Assembly: GCA_026984135.1 (NCBI GenBank)
Contig: JALSSR010000264.1
Span: forward strand, 1-32,520
Length of the DNA: 32,520 bases
DNA from: Bacteroidales bacterium
GTDB taxonomy: Bacteria; Bacteroidota; Bacteroidia; Bacteroidales; JAADJA01
Direction: 5' to 3'
Under the pieces are notes generated by a model, which did not search any database, was not told the DNA's origin, and worked only from the letters and a program-made list of their open reading frames with translations. This document shows positions 26,056-32,520 of this stretch, piece after piece; within the stretch, counting starts at the first letter, position 1, and the number at the start of each line of letters is the position of its first letter. The translations under genes were made by a program, and so were the position numbers.

Positions 26056-27213
26056 TCATCTTACAAGCGTTACACTCCCTTTATTTGTAAGGTGGTTTTT
26101 CCCGGTTTCATAATAAATAACCCAAACATAAACACCTGTTGCACATAATTTACCGTCGTTACCATTGCCGTCCCATCCCTTTGTTATATCGTTGGTGTTA
26201 AAGACCAGATTACCCCATCTGTCATAAATGTACATTTGAAAACTTTGAATATTGTCAACAGGATTTGCAAATATGTGAAAAACCCTGTTTTCCTCAACAC
26301 TACTTTCCGGCCTGAAAGCTGTGGGCAACGGGATAGCTGTGATTTTTACCTCATCAAAATATTTGGTTCCGCCGCAAAGTGTTATCTCCGCATAATATGA
26401 TGTTGTCTCCGTGGGATTAACAACCATACTATATGAATTGCTAATAACTTCTCCGCCGGGATAACTTCCGGCATACCAGGCAAATGAAAGGTTGGACTTA
26501 GGAACGATTACTTCCGGCGAGAAATCAATCTGACTTACGGTGTAATCTTCGGAGCCGCCGGGAATAAACTGCCATGATTCATTTACGGCTGTCCAGGATG
26601 TGCGGTTTCTGCCTGATACGGCAACACCTTTATCGAAATTATAATTCAGACCCTGAGTAGCATTGTTGAGCAGGTAGCTGCATTCCGGTTTGTTGATAAT
26701 ATGATTTTCTATGTTGCCATTTTCATTAAGGACTATCTGGAAAGTGACTTTCAGATCGTTACAGCTGTACATAGGTGCTTCGCACCATCCGACGATCAAC
26801 TTTCTGTCGGGTGCTTCTCCTGTCGTTTGATAATAGATGTTATGGCTGTTAGTACTTCCGTGTGAGAAATAATCCTGGTACGGGCCGTATATAGCTTTCT
26901 CCATCTTATTGTTGGGGATTTCCACTGGGTCGCGGTATGCTCCCTGTGAAAGATTAAAACTGACAACACCGTTTGCACCTATCATAAATTGGGAAAAAGT
27001 TTCGCCGAAAAATGTAAAGTCAAACCCAATATCAAAAGGGCCGGCAAAATCATCGTCGTGAACTGTGACCAGAGTACCGAAAGTGCCCTCATACGTGGCA
27101 CTTAGCTGAACCGGAAGTCCTGCGGTGATGGTTGCATCCTCTCCGGCATTAACTTGTGCATTAACTCCGCTGCTTATTATAATTAAAATTATGATTGCTG
27201 CAATTTTGCGCAT
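26056..27213 (-). CDS. T9SS type B (gliding-type) surface protein
   Basis: A 385-residue protein with a signal peptide (MRKIAAIIILIIISSGVNAQ). Residues about 22-45 resemble the start of a PKD unit. Residues 55-215 are a beta-sandwich like those of adhesin-type proteins (FDIGFDFTFFGETFSQF, GANGVVSFNLS, KLIVGWCEAPMY). Residues about 300-385 are a type B sorting domain of the gliding-motility family: PTAFRP, YIYDRWGNLVFNT, KGWDGNGNDGK, TGVYVWVIYY and GSVTLVR. Type B proteins are exported by T9SS with PorP/SprF-like partners; none is encoded next to it here. The specific role is unknown. Confidence 0.92.
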   Translation of the reverse strand: MRKIAAIIILIIISSGVNAQVNAGEDATITAGLPVQLSATYEGTFGTLVTVHDDDFAGPFDIGFDFTFFGETFSQFMIGANGVVSFNLSQGAYRDPVEIPNNKMEKAIYGPYQDYFSHGSTNSHNIYYQTTGEAPDRKLIVGWCEAPMYSCNDLKVTFQIVLNENGNIENHIINKPECSYLLNNATQGLNYNFDKGVAVSGRNRTSWTAVNESWQFIPGGSEDYTVSQIDFSPEVIVPKSNLSFAWYAGSYPGGEVISNSYSMVVNPTETTSYYAEITLCGGTKYFDEVKITAIPLPTAFRPESSVEENRVFHIFANPVDNIQSFQMYIYDRWGNLVFNTNDITKGWDGNGNDGKLCATGVYVWVIYYETGKNHLTNKGSVTLVR

Positions 27214-27330
27214 AACTGAATAACGATTTCTTTACCAACTAATTGTTCAAAAAACAAACCACTGTCAATATAACCAAAGTGGGATTTCGCTTTTTTGAAT
27301 ACTAAATGATTCATTAATTCCTCAATTCTT

Positions 27331-28452
27331 TTATTTCCCGATTTCCTTAACAAAACACCTTCTCCTTCTGTGTTGAATATGCTCGTAATTCTTCCAGTTG
27401 CTGATCACATTATGGTTTGTCTCGAAAATACCCGTAGTCTCCATCTGATCTATTCCCATACTGAGCATTTCCTGTTGCAGTTCGGCAAATAGTATAACAG
27501 CCGCACCCGAAGTGTGGTATTTCGGTGCAACACCGGTAAGCAGCAGGTCAATAACTTCTGGATTTTTTAATGCTTTCATAATGTGATATACACCAAACGG
27601 GAAAATTCTGCCGTTAGCTTTTTGCATTGCCTTTGAAAGTGAGGGCAATCCTACAACAAAAGCCACAACCTCATCATCTTTCACAACGATTCTTACAAAC
27701 CTCGGGTTTAATATCTTAAAATATTTTCCGGCAATGGCATCTATCATTTTATCGCTGAATGGTGTTGTGTAAGGTAGCTCCTGAAAAGCCTCGTTAAGTA
27801 GCAGGAACAGCGATTTAGTATATTTTTGTAACTCATCATTCGATTGAGGTCTTACTACTTCAAAACCATATCTTCTTTTAACAAGTTCAGCCCCCCTGAT
27901 ACCTTTTTTATTTGCGGTTTCGCCAATTGTGAGCCTGAATTCAATCCAGTCGTTTTCCTTCTCAAACCCGAGAGCTTCAATATGCTCTTTATAATATGGT
28001 TTATGGTAAACCGATGCAATAGAAGGCAGATGATCAAATCCTTCTACAAGCATCCCCTGTGTTTCAAGATTATTGAATCCCAGAGGTCCGTGGATTATTT
28101 CCATTCCCTCTTTTTTCAACCAATCCTCAGCAGTTTCGATAAGCTTTTGCGATACTTCTCTATCGTCAATAAATTCCATTCTTGTAAACCTGCCGTAATT
28201 TTTGCCGGTTTTTTCATTGTACTTTTTATTTATTATTGCTCCAATCCTCCCGACACATTTATTTCCCTGCCAGGCTGTCCAGAACTTGGCATCACAGTGC
28301 TCAAATGACGGATTCGTTTCCGGTGAAAGTTGCTTAAGCTCATCTTTTCGTATGGGAGGAACCCACATCGCATCATCCTTGTAAATATTGAAAAGTAATT
28401 TTACAAATTGCTTTTTTTGTTTCGCGGTATTAACCTCTTTTATTTCCAACAT
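27331..28452 (-). CDS. GNAT-like acetyltransferase family protein
   Basis: A 373-residue cytoplasmic protein, start ATG 28452. The N-terminal half carries a GNAT-like fold (FVKLLFNIYKDDAMWVPP, GNKCVGRIGAIINKKYNE, AEDWLKKEGMEIIHGPLGF), and the second half a further acetyltransferase-like region (VVAFVVGLPSLSKAM, ILFAELQQEML, TTGIFETNHNVISNWKNY). It resembles a widespread, uncharacterised family in Bacteroidota; the substrate is unknown. It is divergent from metH. Confidence 0.75.
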   Translation of the reverse strand: MLEIKEVNTAKQKKQFVKLLFNIYKDDAMWVPPIRKDELKQLSPETNPSFEHCDAKFWTAWQGNKCVGRIGAIINKKYNEKTGKNYGRFTRMEFIDDREVSQKLIETAEDWLKKEGMEIIHGPLGFNNLETQGMLVEGFDHLPSIASVYHKPYYKEHIEALGFEKENDWIEFRLTIGETANKKGIRGAELVKRRYGFEVVRPQSNDELQKYTKSLFLLLNEAFQELPYTTPFSDKMIDAIAGKYFKILNPRFVRIVVKDDEVVAFVVGLPSLSKAMQKANGRIFPFGVYHIMKALKNPEVIDLLLTGVAPKYHTSGAAVILFAELQQEMLSMGIDQMETTGIFETNHNVISNWKNYEHIQHRRRRCFVKEIGK

Positions 28453-28478
28453 TCTTCCTTTTTGTTTGTTTTTTATTG

Positions 28479-28512
28479 CAAAGATAATAGATTGAGAGAA
28501 ATAGAGTTGAAA
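28479..28512 (-). promoter_or_regulatory. Promoter for the GNAT-like gene
   Basis: Read on the minus strand: TTTC (28512-28509), 22 bases, TATCTTTG (28486-28479), a full -7 match and a one-base -33 mismatch; the start codon is 26 bases downstream. Confidence 0.6.
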
Positions 28513-28537
28513 ATGTGAATAATTTGAATCATAATTG

Positions 28538-28545
28538 TACTTTTG
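28538..28545 (+). promoter_or_regulatory. -7 box for metH
   Basis: TACTTTTG, a full match to TAnnTTTG, 14 bases before ATG 28560. The -33 element is weak (TGTG at 28514-28517). Its position rules out the upstream GTG at 28515 as start. No cobalamin riboswitch fits in the short gap. Confidence 0.55.
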
Positions 28546-28559
28546 CTAATTATAAAGAT

Positions 28560-31500
28560 ATGAATACAAGAAAAATGAAAATGGATAAACCGGACATCAG
28601 AGAGGAGCTGAAAAACCGTGTTCTTGTGCTTGACGGGGCAATGGGGACAATGATACAGCAATACGGTCTTGAAGAAAAGGATTTCAGAGGTGAAAGGTTT
28701 GCGGATTTTAAATATGATTTAAAGGGGAATAACGATCTTTTATCTATTACTCAATCGAAAATAATTGCGGAAATACATGAAAAATATCTTGAAGTCGGCT
28801 CAGATATAATCGAAACCAATACCTTCAACTCCACACGAATTTCTTTGGCTGATTATCATATGGAGGAACTTGCCTATGAAATAAATGTTGCTTCGGCCAA
28901 AATTGCCAAACAGGCAGCGGATAAATATACGAAGCTTACTCCGGAAAAACCGAGATATGTAGCAGGCTCAATGGGGCCTACAAGCAAAACCGCTTCGATG
29001 TCGCCAGATGTTAATAATCCCGGTTTCAGAGCCGTAACTTTCGATGACCTGTATAATGCATATAAAGAGCAGGCACTCGGCTTGATTGAAGGTGGCGTTG
29101 ACCTTTTTTTAATAGAGACTATTTTTGATACCTTGAACGCAAAAGCTGCTTTGATGGCTGTATCGGATGCGCAAAAGGATAAGGGTGTTAAATTGCCGGT
29201 GATGGTCTCGGGAACGATTTCCGATGCCAGCGGAAGAACATTGTCGGGGCAGACTACGGAAGCATTTCTGACTTCCGTTTCTCATCTTGATTTACTCACG
29301 GTTGGTCTGAATTGTGCTATGGGAGCTAAGGATCTTCGTCCCTATCTTGAGGAACTATCCGAGAAAGCGCCGTTTTATACTAGCGTTTATCCAAATGCAG
29401 GATTGCCCAATCAATTCGGGGAATATGACGAGACTCCGAAAATTATGGCCGTTCAGATGAAAGATTTTCTTGATCGTCATTTTGCAAATATAATAGGCGG
29501 TTGTTGCGGTACGACTCCCGAACATATTAAAGAGTTTGTGAAACTCGCCGAACAGGCTTCTCCACGAAAAGTTCCTCCGCCGAAACACGAGCTTTCATTA
29601 AGCGGTCTTGAACCTTTAAAGGTATATAAAGGCAGTAATTTTATCAATATCGGTGAGCGGACAAACGTTAGCGGTTCTCGTAAGTTTGCAAGGCTTATAA
29701 GGGATAATAAGTTTGATGAAGCTCTTTCGGTTGCAAAACAGCAGGTTGAGAATGGTGCCCAAATCATTGATGTCAATATGGATGATGCAATGCTGGATGC
29801 CGAAAAATCAATGGTTACTTTTTTAAATCTTATTGCTGCGGAACCTGATATTGCAAAAGTCCCGGTTATGATAGACTCCTCAAAATGGAGCGTTATTGAA
29901 GCCGGATTGAAGTGTGTTCAGGGTAAAGCTATTGTTAACTCAATAAGCTTGAAAGAAGGGGAGGAAGAGTTTAAGAAAAGAGCGGCGAAAATTCGTGATT
30001 ATGGTGCGGCAACCGTTGTGATGGCTTTCGATGAAAAAGGTCAAGCGGCTTCTTACGAAAGAAAAATTGAAGTTTGCAAAAGAGCTTATGATATACTTAC
30101 TAAGGAAGTTCATTTTCCTGCCGAAGATATTATTTTCGACCCTAATATTCTCACGATTGCAACAGGTATGGATGAGCATAATAATTATGCCGTGGACTTT
30201 ATTAGGGCCACAAAATGGATAAAGGATAACTTGCCGTACGTTAAGGTCAGTGGGGGAATCAGTAATCTTTCTTTTTCTTTCAGGGGAAACGATACGGTTC
30301 GTGAAGCTATTCATTCCGTATTTCTGTATCATGCAATTAGTGCAGGTCTCGATATGGGGATCGTCAATGCGGGAATGTTGCAGATTTATGATGAAATTCC
30401 GGAAGACTTACTGGTTTTGGTTGAGGATGTTGTCCTTAACAAAAGAAAGGATGCCACCGAAAGGCTTATTGCTTATGCCGAAAAAGTTAAGGGTAGCAGA
30501 GCAGATAAGTCTGTTAACATTGACGAGTGGAGAAATGCGAGTGTCTCGGAAAGGTTGAAACATGCACTCATAAAGGGAAATGCAGATTATATTGAGGAGG
30601 ATGTTTTGGAAGCACGGAAAAGTTTTAAAAGGTCGCTCGACATAATTGAAGGTCCGTTAATGGATGGGATGAATATAGTGGGAGACCTTTTCGGGAAGGG
30701 GAAAATGTTCCTGCCTCAGGTGGTTAAAACTGCAAGGGTTATGAAAAAGGCGGTTGCTAAATTGCTGCCGTATATTGAGCAGGAACAGGCTGCTGAAGGG
30801 AAAATTCAGTCGGCCGGAAAAGTTGTAATGGCTACGGTAAAAGGTGATGTTCACGATATCGGCAAAAATATTGTGGGTGTTGTTATGGCGTGTAACAACT
30901 TTGAAGTTGTTGATCTTGGAGTAATGGTCCCGGCTGAAAAAATCATTCAAGCTGCAAAAGATGAAAATGCCGACCTTGTAGGGCTTAGCGGGCTGATAAC
31001 ACCATCGCTGGAAGAGATGGTGCACGTTGCCAAAGAGATGGAACGGCTCGGAATGAACATCCCGCTGCTTATCGGTGGCGCTACTACATCCGAAATTCAT
31101 ACTGCCGTGAAAATAGCTCCCAACTATTCCGCACCCGTGATTTATGTGAAGGATGCTTCCTTAAGTGTCGGAGTTTCGGCTAATCTTATTTCGGAAAATG
31201 TTAAAATGGAGTATGTCAGGAATGTCAGGGAAAAATATAAGTCCATTAAGGAAAAATATGAATCCAAAAAGGAGACTAAAAAATATATTTCACTTTCCGA
31301 AGCAAGGTCTAACAGGTTGAATATTAGTTGGAAGGAAAGTTATGTTGTAAAGCCGGAATTGATTGGGAATAAATATTTTAATGACTATCCGTTGGAGGAG
31401 ATAAGAAAGTTTATTGACTGGACTTTCTTTTTCCACGCCTGGAAACTTAACGGAAAATATCCCAAAATATTTAGTGATCCTTTAAAAGGGGAGGAAGCGA

Positions 31501-32258
31501 AAAAGTTGTATGATGATGCCAATGAACTTCTTGACCGGATTATTTCGGAAAAAAGAGTTACGGCTAAGGGTGTTGTTGGTATTTATCCTGCAAAAGCTGT
31601 TGAAGATGATATTGAGATATATTCGGACAATACATCAAAAAAACCGGCAGCTACTTTCAGATTTTTAAGAAATCAGGAGTTGAAGGAGACAGGAAAGCCC
31701 AATCTCTGCCTTGCCGATTTTGTTGCTCCCGAAAATAGCGGAATTGATGATTATCTCGGCTTTTTTGCCGTGACAGCAGGAATAGGGCTGGAAAAGTGGG
31801 TTGAATATTATGAAAGTAAACACGACGACTATAAAGCGATTATGATGAAAGTCCTTGCCGACAGAATGGCGGAAGCTTTTGCCGAATTGCTGCATTTCAG
31901 GGTTAGGACGGAGTTTTGGGGTTATAATAAGGATGAAAAATTAGATATCAAGGAAATTTTGAGGGAAAGATACGCAGGCATTCGTCCTGCTCCGGGATAT
32001 CCTGCCTGCCCCGAGCATTCGGAGAAAAAAGTGATTTTTGATCTTTTGGATGTTGAAAACAAAACAGGTATCTCCCTGACTGAAAACTTTGCAATGTATC
32101 CTGCGGCTTCGGTGAGCGGATATTATTTTGCACATCCTCAATCGCAATATTTTATGGTAGGTAAAATAGGAAAGGATCAGGTTGAAGATTATGCAAAAAG
32201 AAAAGGAGTTAGTATTGAACAAGTTGAAAAATGGCTTAGTATGAATTTGAATCGGTGA
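28560..32258 (+). CDS. metH: Cobalamin-dependent methionine synthase
   Basis: The start is the first ATG after the -7 box (28560; ATGs at 28575 and 28581 are possible). The 1232-residue enzyme has all modules in order: homocysteine methyltransferase (1-320) with zinc ligands C252, C315, C316 (NCAMG; GGCCGT), pterin/methylfolate domain (355-615, [12 protein letters not shown]), cobalamin cap (about 660-740), B12-binding domain with DVHDIGKN (cobalt ligand H765), SGLITPS and IGGATTS, and the AdoMet reactivation domain (about 890-1232, [12 protein letters not shown] from R1142). It transfers a methyl group from methyltetrahydrofolate to homocysteine. The last codons and the TGA lie inside the first unit of the tandem repeat that follows. 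Confidence 0.98.
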   Translation: MNTRKMKMDKPDIREELKNRVLVLDGAMGTMIQQYGLEEKDFRGERFADFKYDLKGNNDLLSITQSKIIAEIHEKYLEVGSDIIETNTFNSTRISLADYHMEELAYEINVASAKIAKQAADKYTKLTPEKPRYVAGSMGPTSKTASMSPDVNNPGFRAVTFDDLYNAYKEQALGLIEGGVDLFLIETIFDTLNAKAALMAVSDAQKDKGVKLPVMVSGTISDASGRTLSGQTTEAFLTSVSHLDLLTVGLNCAMGAKDLRPYLEELSEKAPFYTSVYPNAGLPNQFGEYDETPKIMAVQMKDFLDRHFANIIGGCCGTTPEHIKEFVKLAEQASPRKVPPPKHELSLSGLEPLKVYKGSNFINIGERTNVSGSRKFARLIRDNKFDEALSVAKQQVENGAQIIDVNMDDAMLDAEKSMVTFLNLIAAEPDIAKVPVMIDSSKWSVIEAGLKCVQGKAIVNSISLKEGEEEFKKRAAKIRDYGAATVVMAFDEKGQAASYERKIEVCKRAYDILTKEVHFPAEDIIFDPNILTIATGMDEHNNYAVDFIRATKWIKDNLPYVKVSGGISNLSFSFRGNDTVREAIHSVFLYHAISAGLDMGIVNAGMLQIYDEIPEDLLVLVEDVVLNKRKDATERLIAYAEKVKGSRADKSVNIDEWRNASVSERLKHALIKGNADYIEEDVLEARKSFKRSLDIIEGPLMDGMNIVGDLFGKGKMFLPQVVKTARVMKKAVAKLLPYIEQEQAAEGKIQSAGKVVMATVKGDVHDIGKNIVGVVMACNNFEVVDLGVMVPAEKIIQAAKDENADLVGLSGLITPSLEEMVHVAKEMERLGMNIPLLIGGATTSEIHTAVKIAPNYSAPVIYVKDASLSVGVSANLISENVKMEYVRNVREKYKSIKEKYESKKETKKYISLSEARSNRLNISWKESYVVKPELIGNKYFNDYPLEEIRKFIDWTFFFHAWKLNGKYPKIFSDPLKGEEAKKLYDDANELLDRIISEKRVTAKGVVGIYPAKAVEDDIEIYSDNTSKKPAATFRFLRNQELKETGKPNLCLADFVAPENSGIDDYLGFFAVTAGIGLEKWVEYYESKHDDYKAIMMKVLADRMAEAFAELLHFRVRTEFWGYNKDEKLDIKEILRERYAGIRPAPGYPACPEHSEKKVIFDLLDVENKTGISLTENFAMYPAASVSGYYFAHPQSQYFMVGKIGKDQVEDYAKRKGVSIEQVEKWLSMNLNR

Positions 32259-32520
32259 AATTGGATAGCAAATCCTGTAAGGTTTGCGAGAAAGCCTGTG
32301 CGAAAGATTAACCTTGCAGGATTGTGGGTCGGAGTCCGAAGGAGGCGAATAGGTAAAATGGTGTAATGGTTGAATCGGTGAAATGGGATAGCAAATCCTG
32401 TAAGGTTTGCGTGAATGCCTGTGCGAAAGATCAACCTTGCAGGATTGCGGGTCGGAGTCCGAAGGAGGCGAATAGGTAAAATGGTGTAATGGTTGAATCG
32501 GTGAAATGGTATGGCAATTC
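32247..32520. repeat. 123-bp tandem repeat with hairpins, open to the right edge
   Basis: Units start at 32247, 32370 and 32493 (marked by ttgaatcggtgaaat); the third runs off the window. Units 1 and 2 each hold a 14-bp-stem hairpin (32271-32323; 32394-32446) and a small TCGGAGTCCGA palindrome. They differ at a few bases only. The hairpins belong to the same family as those at 16562-16933. Confidence 0.9.

Noticed and set aside
28515-28559. GTG start for metH
   Set aside because: It lies upstream of the -7 box at 28538-28545 and adds residues with no family counterpart.
32189-32434. 81-codon minus-strand frame at the right edge
   Set aside because: A translation of the tandem repeat and the end of metH, not a gene.
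32247-32520. CRISPR array
   Set aside because: The units are near-identical along their full 123 bases, with no unique spacers and no cas genes.

Overview
The window comes from a member of the Bacteroidota, most likely a Bacteroidales-like lineage. Four things point there: type IX secretion (T9SS) C-terminal sorting domains of both type A and type B; the gene order nadK-porG-uppS-bamA-ompH-ompH, known around the T9SS gene porG in this phylum; promoter -7 boxes of the form TAnnTTTG; and tandem HYR, beta-helix and gliding-type surface modules. No tRNA, rRNA, CRISPR array, transposase or prophage gene was seen.

Region 1 (1-15253) is a surface-protein locus. It opens with the 3' part of a giant T9SS protein (beta-helix, HYR domains, dockerin-like and cohesin-like modules, type A sorting domain). 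Next come a protein with four cohesin-like domains and a C-terminal dockerin, a T9SS type A surface protein, and a protein with one cohesin-like domain plus a dockerin. On the opposite strand are a small outer-membrane barrel protein, an M14 zinc carboxypeptidase ending in the same pre-dockerin module plus dockerin, and an unrecognised secreted protein. Together these look like a small cohesin/dockerin complex on the cell surface with a peptidase as a candidate cargo. This is inferred from domain layout, not proven.

Region 2 (15307-16520) holds a small cupin gene overlapping rsgA, the ribosome-assembly GTPase. Region 3 (16521-16977) is non-coding and packed with hairpin repeats whose stems covary; the same family returns as a 123-bp tandem repeat at the right edge (32247-32520), where it supplies the stop codon of metH.

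Region 4 (16978-25673) is an envelope-biogenesis cluster: CBS/ACT protein, short Omp85 protein, nadK, porG (T9SS), uppS, bamA and two Skp/OmpH chaperones. It supplies the machinery (BamA, Skp, PorG) that the surface proteins of region 1 would need to reach the cell surface. Region 5 (25674-32258) carries a terminator, an orphan remnant of a T9SS sorting domain, a T9SS type B surface protein, a GNAT-like acetyltransferase family protein and cobalamin-dependent methionine synthase metH, the last two divergent from back-to-back promoters.
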